A stretch of 64,000 bases of DNA. Origin: Azospira inquinata (GTDB taxonomy: Bacteria; Pseudomonadota; Gammaproteobacteria; Burkholderiales; Rhodocyclaceae). Positions 9,079-17,979 of the stretch are shown here, one piece after another. The stretch spans positions 2,418,001-2,482,000 of the forward strand of contig NZ_CP064782.1 in the NCBI RefSeq assembly GCF_018905915.1, in the 5' to 3' direction. The notes under the pieces are model-generated. The model did not search any database, was not told the DNA's origin, and worked only from the letters and a program-made list of their open reading frames with translations. Position 1 is the first letter of the stretch; every line of letters begins with the position of its first letter. The position numbers and the translations under genes were made by a program.

Positions 9079-9399
9079 TCAGGCGGTTTTACGTCCGGAG
9101 AGCAACTCCTGGGCGGATCCCAGCAGACGGTCGGCAATGGCCCCAGCATTGATGGAGAAACGGCCTTCCACGATGGCCTGCTTAATGGCATTCACCTTGG
9201 CGGTGTCAATTTCTCCGCTGCCGCTGCTGCCTTCCGTTTCATCCATGGCCTGGAGTTGGGAAGACAGGGGGCTGATCTGCACCTCGCTGCCTTCGCTGGC
9301 GGAGGCAGCGTCGCTGCGGGCGCTGGAAACAGCTTTGCCTCGACTATTCCCGGATAAGTTGGCCGCGGTGAGGCTCGGGCTAAGAGCGTCGATTTTCAC
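9079..9399 (-). CDS. flgM: Anti-sigma-28 factor FlgM
   Basis: FlgM binds FliA and blocks late gene expression until it is secreted through the completed hook. The 106-residue protein starts MKIDALSPS, has a disordered Ser/Gly-rich N-terminal half, and carries the sigma-binding helices at its C-terminus (IDTAKVNAIKQAIVEGRFSINAGAIADRLL), matching the family in length and layout. A sigma-28-like site at 9434-9460 in front would give the usual late feedback expression. Confidence 0.94.
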   Translation of the reverse strand: MKIDALSPSLTAANLSGNSRGKAVSSARSDAASASEGSEVQISPLSSQLQAMDETEGSSGSGEIDTAKVNAIKQAIVEGRFSINAGAIADRLLGSAQELLSGRKTA

Positions 9400-9433
9400 G
9401 GTATTACCTCTTACACAATGGGTCTCACCTGGG

Positions 9434-9460
9434 TTTACGGAAATAAAACAGAATTCTTTA
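9434..9460 (-). promoter_or_regulatory. Candidate sigma-28 (FliA) promoter of flgM
   Basis: Read on the minus strand: TAAA, 15 bases, TCCGTAAA, against the consensus TAAA-N15-GCCGATAA. The -35 is complete and the -10 matches 5 of 8 with the CCG core intact. It is 35 bases upstream of the flgM ATG. Sigma-28 control of flgM is well known in other bacteria, which supports the weak match. Confidence 0.5.
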
Positions 9461-9524
9461 AGTATTTTAACGTCTTCCCCGGACGCCGGGGAAATCGAGA
9501 GCAGGATTTACCTTTGGCAGGGGC

Positions 9525-10220
9525 TTAAAAAGCCACCTCCACCACGCCGCCGCTACGGGCGATACCGCTGATCGACTGGCCGTTCTGCAGGCGCACCTGG
9601 ACTACCTGCCCTTCCGCCCCGTTATTCAGGGCCCGGCCTTCGCTGGTGACGGAAAAGCCCGGACCGGTGGAAATAACCCGGACGGTCTGGCCCTGCTGTA
9701 CTACCAGGGGGGCGGTGAGCATGTCCATACGCAGGGGAAATCCGGCGCCGATGCCCGAGCGTACCGTTTTGCCGATGGCTTGTTCGGGGGCGGTGACCAC
9801 CCCGTTGGGCAGATTGGCCAAATCCCCCCGTTGCAGGGAAATGTCTCCGGGGCCGATGGGCTGGCCCGGGTAGAGGGGGTGAGTGCTGACCACATAGCCG
9901 GTTTCCACGCTCACATTGACCGGAACATAAATGGTCCAGCCCCCCGGAGTCTGGCAGCGTACCCCCACGGTAATGCGCCCCCAGAGCCGCCCGCCGGCAG
10001 GCAGAAAGGCTTCCATGGACGGACAGGGGGCCAGCTGGGTGCCCGGCACCAGGGGGGAGATAGCGAAGCTGGCTTTGCCGGGCAGCCCCCGGGTCTGGGC
10101 ATGGAGAAAGTGTTCGACGGTGTGGTTGATGTCCTGTTGCAGGGTGGCCGCGTTAGCGTTGCCGGCCCAGGGGGCGGTCATCAGGAGCAGGGCGGCAAAC
10201 AGGCGCAGAAGGGCGTTCAT
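9525..10220 (-). CDS. flgA: Flagellar P-ring assembly chaperone FlgA
   Basis: FlgA is the periplasmic protein that helps FlgI form the P ring. The 231-residue product has a signal peptide (MNALLRLFAALLLMTAPWAGNANA) and the C-terminal SAF domain (GDISLQRGDLANLPNGVV...GKTVRSGIGAGFPLRMDMLTAP..VVQQGQTVRV), ending in the family's GISGIARS-like tail (SISGIARSGGVVEVAF). It is divergent from flgB. The 125-base gap to flgM holds an 8-bp hairpin (about 9473-9492) and the candidate flgM promoter. Confidence 0.95.
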   Translation of the reverse strand: MNALLRLFAALLLMTAPWAGNANAATLQQDINHTVEHFLHAQTRGLPGKASFAISPLVPGTQLAPCPSMEAFLPAGGRLWGRITVGVRCQTPGGWTIYVPVNVSVETGYVVSTHPLYPGQPIGPGDISLQRGDLANLPNGVVTAPEQAIGKTVRSGIGAGFPLRMDMLTAPLVVQQGQTVRVISTGPGFSVTSEGRALNNGAEGQVVQVRLQNGQSISGIARSGGVVEVAF

Positions 10221-10362
10221 GGGAGCATTCTTGCACGCCCGACCGGTTCAGGGAATAGGCCCCTGGGGATCGGCGGCAAAGGGCGGCAAACATTGCCGAG
10301 GGGGAATGGGGTTCCGGGCTAAAAACCTGGGATGGACGGGGGAATGGGCTTGGGATCAGCGG

Positions 10363-10379
10363 TGGCATGGAACGTGCAT
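10363..10379 (+). promoter_or_regulatory. Sigma-54 promoter of the flgB operon
   Basis: TGGCATGGAACGTGCAT has the invariant GG (10364-10365) and GC (10376-10377) ten bases apart and resembles the consensus TGGCACG-N4-TTGCA. Initiation is expected near 10389, about 46 bases before the flgB ATG. It would need the FleR-type activator encoded at 34111-35544. Confidence 0.8.
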
Positions 10380-10434
10380 CTAGAAGGCTGAATTGATTTG
10401 CAGCCGTCTGGCACTGTATCGGGGACCTTCCATC

Positions 10435-10839
10435 ATGATGAGCAAGTTGGATCAGGAAATTAATTTCCAGCATCAAGCGTTGAATCTGCGGGCCTACCGC
10501 CAGCAGATTCTGGCGACCAATATCGCCAACGCGGATACGCCCAACTACAAGGCCCGGGACATTGATTTCTCCAGCGCCCTGGGGGCGGCCCTGGCGGGAC
10601 GGGAGCCTTCCTCCCTGGCCCTCAAGACCACTTCCAGCCGCCATCTCAACGGCGCCCAGTCCGGCGGCCCGGCGGAACTGCTCTATCGCCAGTCCTACCA
10701 GCCTTCAGCGGACGGCAATACGGTGGATATGGACGTGGAACGCTCCAGTTTCGCGGAAAACTCCGTGCAGTACGAAGCCCTGGTCCAGTTCATCGGCGAC
10801 AAGTTTAAGACCATGCGCCTGGCCATTCAGGGCCAGTAA
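10435..10839 (+). CDS. flgB: Flagellar proximal rod protein FlgB
   Basis: FlgB is a proximal rod subunit. From the ATG at 10435 (a second ATG follows immediately) it is 134 residues, the family's usual size. It shows the rod-protein N-terminal motif (ALNLRAYRQQILATNIANADTPNYKARDIDF) and the C-terminal helix (SVQYEALVQFIGDKFKTMRLAIQG). An upstream in-frame TTG at 10393 is unlikely to be used because it lies only about 14 bases beyond the sigma-54 site. First gene of flgBCDEFGHIJ. Confidence 0.95.
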   Translation: MMSKLDQEINFQHQALNLRAYRQQILATNIANADTPNYKARDIDFSSALGAALAGREPSSLALKTTSSRHLNGAQSGGPAELLYRQSYQPSADGNTVDMDVERSSFAENSVQYEALVQFIGDKFKTMRLAIQGQ

Positions 10840-10852
10840 GGGGAGCAGCTAA

Positions 10853-11257
10853 ATGAGCATGTTCAGCGTCTTTAACGTGGCCGGCAGCGCCCTGACCGCC
10901 CAGTCCGCCCGTCTCAATGCCATTGCCAGCAATCTGGCCAATGCGGACAGTATCGCCGGGCCCGACGGCAAGCCTTACCGGGCCAAGCAGGTGGTGTTTC
11001 AGGCCACGCCGGTGGCCAGCGACGGCGCCGAAGGGGTGCGGGTGAAGCAGGTGGTGGAAAGCGCTGCCCCCATGCGCATGATTTATGACCCCCATAACCC
11101 GGCGGCGGACGACAAGGGCTATGTGTCCATGCCCAATGTGGATGTGGTGGAGGAAATGGTGAACATGATTTCCGCCTCCCGTTCCTACCAGACCAACGCG
11201 GACGTGATGGCCACGGCCAAGACCCTGATGACCAAGACCCTGACCATGGGTCAGTAA
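10853..11257 (+). CDS. flgC: Flagellar proximal rod protein FlgC
   Basis: Proximal rod subunit, 134 residues, with the conserved N-terminal motif ([22 protein letters not shown]) and the C-terminal rod/hook motif ([34 protein letters not shown]). It lies 13 bases after flgB, preceded by GGGGAGCA as ribosome-binding site. Confidence 0.97.
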   Translation: MSMFSVFNVAGSALTAQSARLNAIASNLANADSIAGPDGKPYRAKQVVFQATPVASDGAEGVRVKQVVESAAPMRMIYDPHNPAADDKGYVSMPNVDVVEEMVNMISASRSYQTNADVMATAKTLMTKTLTMGQ

Positions 11258-11273
11258 GGCTTAGGAGAACACC

Positions 11274-11999
11274 ATGAGCACTTCTTCAACCCCGGATGTG
11301 ACCAGCTCGGATTGGAATAATCTGGCTGCGGCACAGAAAACCAGTTCTACCACTTCCAGTTCCGCGGATACCAATAGCGCGGCCGGGATTCAGAGCTATT
11401 TCCTGACTTTGCTGACCACCCAGTTGAAAAATCAGGATCCCCTGAACCCCATGGACAGCTCCCAGATGACCAGCCAGCTGGCCCAGATCAGCACGGTGAG
11501 CGGCATTGAAAAGCTCAACAGCACCCTGCAAACCGTGCTGTCCGCCTACAACAACAGCCAGTCCATGCAGGCGGCGGCCCTGATCGGCAAAAATGTCCTG
11601 GTCTCCGGTTCCTCCATGAATCTGGTCACCACCACCGATTCCACCACCAACACCTCCACCTCCCAGTCTGTCGGCGGCTATAACCTGGAAGGGGATGCGG
11701 ACAAGGTGGTCATCACCATCAAGGACGCCAACGGCAATACGGTGAATTCCGTGGATGTGGGCTCGGTAAAGGCGGGCAGCCACCTGTTTGCCTGGGACGG
11801 CACGGCTAGCGACGGCACCAAGGCTGCAGATGGCACCTACACCATTTCCGTGGCCGCCACCCAAGGGTCCAGTACGGTGACCGCCAAGGCTCTGTCGGTC
11901 AATCAGGTCTCCGCCGTGGTCAAGGGGGCCAGTGGCATGCAGCTGGAACTGGGGGATGGCACCCTGGTCAGCTACGACGACGTCTATCAAATTATCTAA
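11274..11999 (+). CDS. flgD: Hook capping/assembly scaffold protein FlgD
   Basis: FlgD caps the growing hook and is lost when the hook is complete. The 241-residue product has the conserved N-terminal export and capping segment (SYFLTLLTTQLKNQDPLNPMDSSQMTSQLAQISTVSGIEKLN) and a C-terminal FLG/Tudor-like domain (YNLEGDADKVVITIKDANGNTV...FAWDGTASDGTKAADGTYTISV). Between flgC and flgE as in most flagellar operons. Confidence 0.96.
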   Translation: MSTSSTPDVTSSDWNNLAAAQKTSSTTSSSADTNSAAGIQSYFLTLLTTQLKNQDPLNPMDSSQMTSQLAQISTVSGIEKLNSTLQTVLSAYNNSQSMQAAALIGKNVLVSGSSMNLVTTTDSTTNTSTSQSVGGYNLEGDADKVVITIKDANGNTVNSVDVGSVKAGSHLFAWDGTASDGTKAADGTYTISVAATQGSSTVTAKALSVNQVSAVVKGASGMQLELGDGTLVSYDDVYQII

Positions 12000-12020
12000 G
12001 CATTCAAAGGGTAAACCACC

Positions 12021-13373
12021 ATGGCTTTCCAACAAGGTCTCAGCGGACTGAACGCCTCTTCCAAGGCGCTGGACGTCATCAGCAATAATGTGGCCAACTC
12101 CAGTACGGTGGGCTACAAGACGTCGGACGCCCACTTTGCCGATATGTATGCTTCTGCGCTATCCGGGGCGGGGGCTTCCCAGATCGGGATCGGGACTTCC
12201 ATTTCCGCCATCATGCAGCAGTACACCCAGGGCAATATCAGCACCACCAACAACCCCCTGGACATTGCCATCAACGGGAACGGTTTTTACCGGCTGAGCA
12301 CTAACGGCTCCATTACCTATACCCGGAACGGCCAGTTCCACGAAGATAAGAACGGTTACATCATCAATGACCAGGGCGCTCGCCTGACCGGTTACAAGGC
12401 GGATGCCACCGGCCTGATCGTGCCTTCCACCCCCACGGATTTGCAGGTCAATACCTCCGACATCGCTCCGGTGGAAACCGGTACCAGCGTGGGGGGCGAC
12501 TATACGGGCCTGAAGGCGGTGCTGAATCTGGATTCCCGGAAAACTTCCCCCACCGGCTACGTTAATGCGGGGAATGCCTGGACGGCGGGACCTGCCACTG
12601 GGACATGGAACCCCCTGGCCAACACCTACAACTACTCTACCTCCCTGGATATTTACGATTCCCTGGGGAATTCCCACAACCTGACCATGTATTTCGTGAA
12701 AAACACCACATCCGGTCAGTGGGAAGTCCATGCCAATGTGGATGGCACCACGGATAAGCACGTTACCTTTACCAATTCTGCCGGTACGGCGGTCAATCCG
12801 CCGGTGCTTCAGTTCGATACCAACGGGGCTCTGAGTTCCACTACCTCCACGTTCAATATCAAGGTGGATTTGAATGGGGTGGAGACCGACCTGGGGGCCA
12901 CCAACGGGGCAAACAGCCCCATCGGCGGCGCTACCGGCTTCAAGATGGACTTTTCCGGTACCACCCAATACGGTAGCGCTTTCAGCAACACGACCCTGAA
13001 GCAGGATGGTTATACCTCCGGACGTCTGACCGGCCTGTCAGTCAGTACTGACGGCATTCTGCAAGGTCGTTACAGCAACGGTCAGACCAAGAACATGGGC
13101 CAGATTGTGCTGGCCAATTTCCCCAACAACAATGGTCTGACCTCCCTGGGGGGCAATCAGTGGGCGGAAACTTCTACCTCTGGCCAGCCTACCCTGGGGA
13201 CGCCCAATACGGGCAGCCTGGGGACCCTCCAGTCCAATGCGGTGGAAGAGTCCAACGTGGATTTGACGGCGGAGCTGGTGGATATGATTACCCAGCAACG
13301 GAATTACCAGGCCAATTCCCAATCCATCAAAACCCAGGACCAGATCATGAACACCCTGGTCAATCTCCGCTAA
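12021..13373 (+). CDS. flgE: Flagellar hook protein FlgE
   Basis: FlgE builds the hook. The 450-residue protein starts MAFQQGLSGLNASSKALDVISNNVANSSTVGYK, carries the SNPLDIAINGNGFYRL-like core motif (TTNNPLDIAINGNGFYRLS), a variable Ser/Thr-rich middle and the common C-terminus (EESNVDLTAELVDMITQQRNYQANSQSIKTQDQIMNTLVNL). Its length is typical of proteobacterial FlgE. Confidence 0.97.
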   Translation: MAFQQGLSGLNASSKALDVISNNVANSSTVGYKTSDAHFADMYASALSGAGASQIGIGTSISAIMQQYTQGNISTTNNPLDIAINGNGFYRLSTNGSITYTRNGQFHEDKNGYIINDQGARLTGYKADATGLIVPSTPTDLQVNTSDIAPVETGTSVGGDYTGLKAVLNLDSRKTSPTGYVNAGNAWTAGPATGTWNPLANTYNYSTSLDIYDSLGNSHNLTMYFVKNTTSGQWEVHANVDGTTDKHVTFTNSAGTAVNPPVLQFDTNGALSSTTSTFNIKVDLNGVETDLGATNGANSPIGGATGFKMDFSGTTQYGSAFSNTTLKQDGYTSGRLTGLSVSTDGILQGRYSNGQTKNMGQIVLANFPNNNGLTSLGGNQWAETSTSGQPTLGTPNTGSLGTLQSNAVEESNVDLTAELVDMITQQRNYQANSQSIKTQDQIMNTLVNLR

Positions 13374-13406
13374 GTTCTGACTACAGCTACGGACGGATAG
13401 GGAACC

Positions 13407-14147
13407 ATGGATCGCCTGATCTACACCGCCATGACCGGCGCCAAGCACACCTTCCTGCAACAGGCAGGGGTGGCGCAGAACCTGGCCAACGCTTCCACCA
13501 ACGGTTATCGCTCGGAGGAACACCGGTTCCGGGCCGTGCCCCTGCAAGGGGACGGTCTGCCCACCCGGGCCTTTGTGGTGGATGCCTCGGTGAAAAACGT
13601 GTTCGATCAAGGGCCCATGATGTTCACCGGCAATTCCCTGGATTCGGCCATTCAGGGCAAGGGCTGGTTCGCCGTGCTGGACGCCAACGGCCAGGAGGCC
13701 TATACCCGGGCCGGCAGCTTCGTGGTCAATGCCAACGGCCAGTTGCAGACCAAGACTGGCCTCACGGTCATGGGGGACGGAGGTCCCCTGGCCATCCCCC
13801 AGGATTCCAATATTGAAATCGGGGCGGACGGCACCATTTCCGTGGTGCAGAACTACGGTATTCCCAACACTTCCAACATCATTGGCCGCCTGAAACTGGT
13901 TAATCCGCCGGAAGATCAGCTGGTGCGGGGGGATGACGGTCTGTTCCGCCAGGCGTCCGGCCAGCCCGCCCCCTTTGACGCCAATATTCAGGTGGCGCCC
14001 CAGACGGTGGAAGGCAGCAACGTCAATGTGGTGGACACCATGGTCAGCCTCATTTCCCTCAGCCGCCAGTTTGAAATGCAGATGGAAATGCTGAAGAAGG
14101 CCGACACCAACGCCCAGGCCGCCGATCAGGTTCTGACGGTCGCCTAA
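13407..14147 (+). CDS. flgF: Flagellar rod protein FlgF
   Basis: FlgF is the distal part of the proximal rod. The 246-residue protein starts MDRLIYTAMTGAKHTFLQQAGVAQNLANASTNGYR and ends with the rod/hook C-terminal motif (NVNVVDTMVSLISLSRQFEMQMEMLKKADTNAQAADQVL). 33 bases after flgE, with GGATAGGGAACC before the ATG. Confidence 0.97.
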   Translation: MDRLIYTAMTGAKHTFLQQAGVAQNLANASTNGYRSEEHRFRAVPLQGDGLPTRAFVVDASVKNVFDQGPMMFTGNSLDSAIQGKGWFAVLDANGQEAYTRAGSFVVNANGQLQTKTGLTVMGDGGPLAIPQDSNIEIGADGTISVVQNYGIPNTSNIIGRLKLVNPPEDQLVRGDDGLFRQASGQPAPFDANIQVAPQTVEGSNVNVVDTMVSLISLSRQFEMQMEMLKKADTNAQAADQVLTVA

Positions 14148-14180
14148 CCGAGCAACATAGCCAGAGACTAGGAAACCCCC

Positions 14181-14963
14181 ATGATTCGTTCCCTGTGGAT
14201 AGCCCGTACCGGCCTGGACGCCCAGCAGACCCAGATGGATGTGATTGCCAATAACTTGGCCAACACCAGCACCAATGGTTTCAAGCGCTCCCGGGCGGTG
14301 TTTGAGGATCTGATTTACCAGACCCTGCGCCAGCCGGGGGCCCAGTCTTCCCAGCAGACCCAGATCCCGTCTGGTTTGCAGATCGGGACCGGGGTAAAGC
14401 CCGTGTCCACGGAACGTATCCAGACCCAGGGCAATTTGCAGGAAACCAGCAACCCCCTGGACGTGGCCATTAACGGAGCCGGTTTCTTCCAGGTACTGAT
14501 GCCGGACGGCTCCACCGCCTATACCCGGGACGGCTCCTTCCACAAGGACAACCAGGGCCAGATCGTCACCGCCAACGGCTATCCCCTGCAACCGGCCATC
14601 ACCATTCCCCTCACCGCTAAGACCCTGACCATCGGCACGGACGGCACGGTGAGCATTACCACCGCCGGTACCACCGCTTCCACCCAGATCGGTACCATCC
14701 AGACCGCCAGCTTCATCAACCCCGCTGGTCTGGAAAGCGTTGGCGACAATCTGTACCTGGAAACTGCGTCCAGCGGTACGCCCAACCCCAATACCCCGGG
14801 GACCAACGGCCTGGGCTCTTTGCAGCAGAATTACGTGGAAACTTCCAACGTCAATGTGGCGGAGGAAATGGTCAGCATGATCCAGACCCAGCGGGCCTAT
14901 GAACTTAACACCAAGGTGATTTCCGCCTCTGACTCCATGCTTTCCCGTCTTACCCAGCTCTAG
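14181..14963 (+). CDS. flgG: Flagellar distal rod protein FlgG
   Basis: The 260-residue FlgG forms the distal rod. It begins [44 protein letters not shown], has the [17 protein letters not shown] motif and ends with [42 protein letters not shown], all diagnostic for FlgG. A GAGACTAGGAAAC ribosome-binding region precedes the ATG. Confidence 0.98.
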   Translation: MIRSLWIARTGLDAQQTQMDVIANNLANTSTNGFKRSRAVFEDLIYQTLRQPGAQSSQQTQIPSGLQIGTGVKPVSTERIQTQGNLQETSNPLDVAINGAGFFQVLMPDGSTAYTRDGSFHKDNQGQIVTANGYPLQPAITIPLTAKTLTIGTDGTVSITTAGTTASTQIGTIQTASFINPAGLESVGDNLYLETASSGTPNPNTPGTNGLGSLQQNYVETSNVNVAEEMVSMIQTQRAYELNTKVISASDSMLSRLTQL

Positions 14964-14981
14964 TTTTCTGAAGGCAATATC

Positions 14982-15656
14982 ATGATCCGGTCCCTTTGCG
15001 AACGCGCCCTTGCCCTGCTGGTCCTGGCTCTGGGACTGGCCGGTTGTGCTTCCACCCCGCCCACTGCCGTGCATCAGCCCATGACCGTGCGGCCCCAGGT
15101 GCAATTGAGCAATCCGGGCAATGGGGCCATTTATCAGGCCAATTTCAACCGGCCCCTGTTTGAAGACCGGAAGGCTCGCTATCCCGGGGATACCCTGACC
15201 ATCAATATCGTGGAAAACACCCAGGCCAAGACCAATTCGGACAGCACGGCCTCCCGTTCCGCGTCCATGAATTCTTCCATTACCGCCCTGGCCGGCCTGC
15301 CCCTGAAGGGATTGCAGGGCCTGACTTCCACCGGCAGCGGCTCCAGCAGCTTTGAAGGCAAGGGAGGGGTGACCGGCAGCAATGTGTTTACCGGGGTGAT
15401 CACCTGCACCGTGATCGAAGTCCTGGGCAACGGCAATCTCCTGGTGTCCGGGGAAAAGCAGATTGCCATCGGCCAGGGCAAGGAATACATCCGTTTCTCC
15501 GGGGTGGTGAATCCCACCACCGTGACTACTGCCAACACGGTAAACTCTTCCCAGGTAGCCGACGCCCGCATCGAATACCAGTCGTCTGGATACATCAACG
15601 ACTCCCAGGTGATGGGCTGGCTGCAACGGTTTTTCCTATCTTTTCTGCCGATTTGA
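14982..15656 (+). CDS. flgH: Flagellar L-ring protein FlgH
   Basis: FlgH is the outer-membrane lipoprotein of the L ring, the bushing around the rod. The 224-residue precursor has a lipoprotein signal ending in the lipobox LAGC, and the family motifs RPLFEDRKARYPGDTLTINIVENTQA and GVVNPTTVTTANTVNSSQVADARIEYQSSGYINDSQVMGWLQRFFL. Confidence 0.97.
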   Translation: MIRSLCERALALLVLALGLAGCASTPPTAVHQPMTVRPQVQLSNPGNGAIYQANFNRPLFEDRKARYPGDTLTINIVENTQAKTNSDSTASRSASMNSSITALAGLPLKGLQGLTSTGSGSSSFEGKGGVTGSNVFTGVITCTVIEVLGNGNLLVSGEKQIAIGQGKEYIRFSGVVNPTTVTTANTVNSSQVADARIEYQSSGYINDSQVMGWLQRFFLSFLPI

Positions 15657-15689
15657 GCCGGTCTTGGGGCTCCCGGGAGGAGTGGCAAC

Positions 15690-16829
15690 ATGTTTGATCA
15701 AGGACAAAAACTTTCCCGGAGCCTGGGGCGCTGGTGTGCCCTGGGCTGCCTGAGCCTGGTGCTGCTGGGGGCCTGGACGGCCCCGGCCCGGGCAGAACGC
15801 ATCAAGGACCTGGCCAGCGTCCAGGGGGTGCGTAATAACCAATTGATTGGCTACGGCTTGGTAGTGGGCCTGGACGGCAGTGGTGACCAGACTACCCAGA
15901 CGCCTTTTACCACCCAGTCCATCGCCAACATGCTGGCCCAGCTGGGCATCAACATGCCCGCTGGTACTTCCCTCCAGTTGAAGAACGTGGCTGCCGTCAT
16001 GGTTACCTCCGCCCTGCCGCCCTTTGCCCGGCCCGGCCAGCAGATTGACGTCACCGTCTCCTCCATGGGGAACGCCAAAAGCCTGCGGGGCGGCACCCTG
16101 CTCATGACCCCCTTGAAAGGGGCGGATGGCAACGTGTATGCCATGGCCCAGGGCAATGTGGTGATCGGCGGGGCGGGGGCCTCCTCCGGGGGCTCCAGCG
16201 CCCAGGTGAATCAGCTTTCCTCCGGCCGTATTGCCGGGGGGGCCACGGTGGAACGGGATGTGCCCACCCCGGTGGGGGACGCTAATTACGTCATGTATGA
16301 ACTGAATACGGCGGATTTCGGCACCGCTCAGCGCCTGGCTGATGCCATTAATCGGGGTATGGGGCCGGTGGCCCGGGCCCTGGATGGCCGTTCCATCCAG
16401 GTCCAGGCGCCCCAGGACCCCAGCGCCCGGGTGGCCTTCCTGGGCCGTCTGGAAAACCTGGATGTGCAGCCCATGAAGCTGCCCGCCAAGGTGGTGATCA
16501 ATTCCCGTACCGGCTCCGTAGTCATGAACCAGTCCGTGATGGTGGACGCCTGCGCCGTGGCCCACGGCAATCTCAATGTGACCATCGGCAACCAGTCCAA
16601 CGTCAGCCAGCCCAATGCCCTGTCCGGCGGTTCCACCGTGGTTACCAACCAGGCGGATATTAAGCTGAAGCAGGAAAACGGTGCCCTGCGCACCCTCAAG
16701 GCCAGCGCCAACCTGGCGGACGTGGTGAAGGCCCTGAATGCCCTGGGGGCCAATCCCCAGGACCTTATGTCCATACTCCAGGCCATGAAGGCTGCCGGTG
16801 CCCTGCGGGCCGATCTGGAAGTCATCTAA
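15690..16829 (+). CDS. flgI: Flagellar P-ring protein FlgI
   Basis: FlgI forms the periplasmic P ring, helped by FlgA. The 379-residue precursor has a long signal peptide ending near [39 protein letters not shown], and the family's C-terminal half ([36 protein letters not shown] ... [38 protein letters not shown]). A strong GGGAGGAG precedes the ATG. Confidence 0.98.
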   Translation: MFDQGQKLSRSLGRWCALGCLSLVLLGAWTAPARAERIKDLASVQGVRNNQLIGYGLVVGLDGSGDQTTQTPFTTQSIANMLAQLGINMPAGTSLQLKNVAAVMVTSALPPFARPGQQIDVTVSSMGNAKSLRGGTLLMTPLKGADGNVYAMAQGNVVIGGAGASSGGSSAQVNQLSSGRIAGGATVERDVPTPVGDANYVMYELNTADFGTAQRLADAINRGMGPVARALDGRSIQVQAPQDPSARVAFLGRLENLDVQPMKLPAKVVINSRTGSVVMNQSVMVDACAVAHGNLNVTIGNQSNVSQPNALSGGSTVVTNQADIKLKQENGALRTLKASANLADVVKALNALGANPQDLMSILQAMKAAGALRADLEVI

Positions 16830-16879
16830 GGTCGCCCGGGCTGGTCAGGGCGGCGAGGGCAACGTAAACTGGCGGTGCC

Positions 16880-17917
16880 ATGAAAGCTGACGATCTCGCT
16901 TCCAACCGACTGGCCATCGATACCAATTCCCTCGGGGATTTGCGTTCCCAGGCCAACAAGGACCCCAAAGCGGCCCTGCATCGGGTCGCCCAGCAATTCG
17001 AGGCCCTGTTCCTGCAAATGGTGCTGAAGAGCATGCGGGACGCGACGCCCCAGGACGGGCTCATGGACAGCGAACAGACCCGTCTTTACACCTCCATGCT
17101 GGATCAGCAGCTGGCCCAGAAATTTTCCACCTCCGGCCAGTTGGGTTTCGCCAAACTCATTGAAAAGCAGCTGGGGGCCAATATGCCCACCAACCCGGCC
17201 GCCAACCCCAACGGTCCTAATGGGATCAATGGGCTGGGCGCCATGGCTCCGGCCCTGGGGAACGGCCTGGTGGCGTCGCCCGAGGAAATACTCAGCTCCC
17301 CCGCTGCGGTGCGGGCCATTTTGCGCGGCCAGGTGCCGGGCCTGGAGGCGGCAAAAGATGCCGCCCCGGCAAGCGAGGTGGAGGGGGATGAGGAGTGGGC
17401 CATGGAAGCGGCCCCCGTGGCCGTGGGCGGTTTTCGCGGTCGGGGAGCGGGTTCTGCCCGGGATTTCGTCAATCGGCTGTGGCCCGATGCGGTGGCCGTC
17501 TCCCGGGCCACCAATATTCCCGCCCAGTTTATGGTGGGCCACGCGGCCCTGGAAACCGGCTGGGGTCGGTCAGAAATTCGCAAGGCAGATGGGAGCCCCA
17601 GCTACAACCTGTTCGGTATCAAGGCCGGTAAAAGCTGGGCTGGGGCTTCCGTGGAAGCCACCACCACCGAATATGTGAACGGCTCCCCCCAGACCGTGCG
17701 GGCCCGCTTCCGGGCCTACAATTCCTACGCGGAAGCCTTCCAGGATTACGCCAATCTGCTGCAAAAGCCCCGTTTCGCCGGGGTCCTCAATCAACGTAGT
17801 GGCACGGACTTTGCTCGATCCTTGCAGCAGGCCGGTTATGCCACTGATCCTCTCTACGCGGACAAACTGTCCCGCATCATCAACGGCGCAACTCTGCGAC
17901 AAGCGCTGCTCGGCTGA
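16880..17917 (+). CDS. flgJ: Flagellar rod-cap/peptidoglycan hydrolase FlgJ
   Basis: This 345-residue FlgJ is the two-domain form. The N-terminal rod-cap domain is seen at about residues 20-110 (ALHRVAQQFEALFLQMVLKSMRDATPQDGLMDSEQTRLYTSMLDQQLAQ). After a flexible linker, a GH73 muramidase domain occupies about 195-340 with the catalytic glutamate at residue 225 (GHAALETGWGRSEI). It opens the peptidoglycan for the rod. Last gene of the sigma-54 flgB unit; a sigma-28 site follows in the gap to flgK. Confidence 0.96.
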   Translation: MKADDLASNRLAIDTNSLGDLRSQANKDPKAALHRVAQQFEALFLQMVLKSMRDATPQDGLMDSEQTRLYTSMLDQQLAQKFSTSGQLGFAKLIEKQLGANMPTNPAANPNGPNGINGLGAMAPALGNGLVASPEEILSSPAAVRAILRGQVPGLEAAKDAAPASEVEGDEEWAMEAAPVAVGGFRGRGAGSARDFVNRLWPDAVAVSRATNIPAQFMVGHAALETGWGRSEIRKADGSPSYNLFGIKAGKSWAGASVEATTTEYVNGSPQTVRARFRAYNSYAEAFQDYANLLQKPRFAGVLNQRSGTDFARSLQQAGYATDPLYADKLSRIINGATLRQALLG

Positions 17918-17924
17918 CCGGCTC

Positions 17925-17951
17925 TCAACAATCTTAGCTTTGTGCCGTTAA
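17925..17951 (+). promoter_or_regulatory. Sigma-28 (FliA) promoter of flgKL
   Basis: TCAA, 15 bases, GCCGTTAA matches the sigma-28 consensus TAAA-N15-GCCGATAA at 3 of 4 and 7 of 8 positions with exact spacing. It lies in the 62-base gap between the flgJ stop and the flgK ATG, so flgK and flgL can be expressed late, separately from the basal-body genes. Confidence 0.75.
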
Positions 17952-17979
17952 AGAATTACGGCGCAGATTGGGGTATGCC

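Noticed and set aside
13038..15626. Very long open frame (over 800 codons) on the minus strand, antisense to flgE, flgF, flgG and flgH
   Set aside because: It is the shadow of strongly codon-biased, GC-rich genes on the + strand; the translation is His/Gly/Gln-rich with no recognisable motif.
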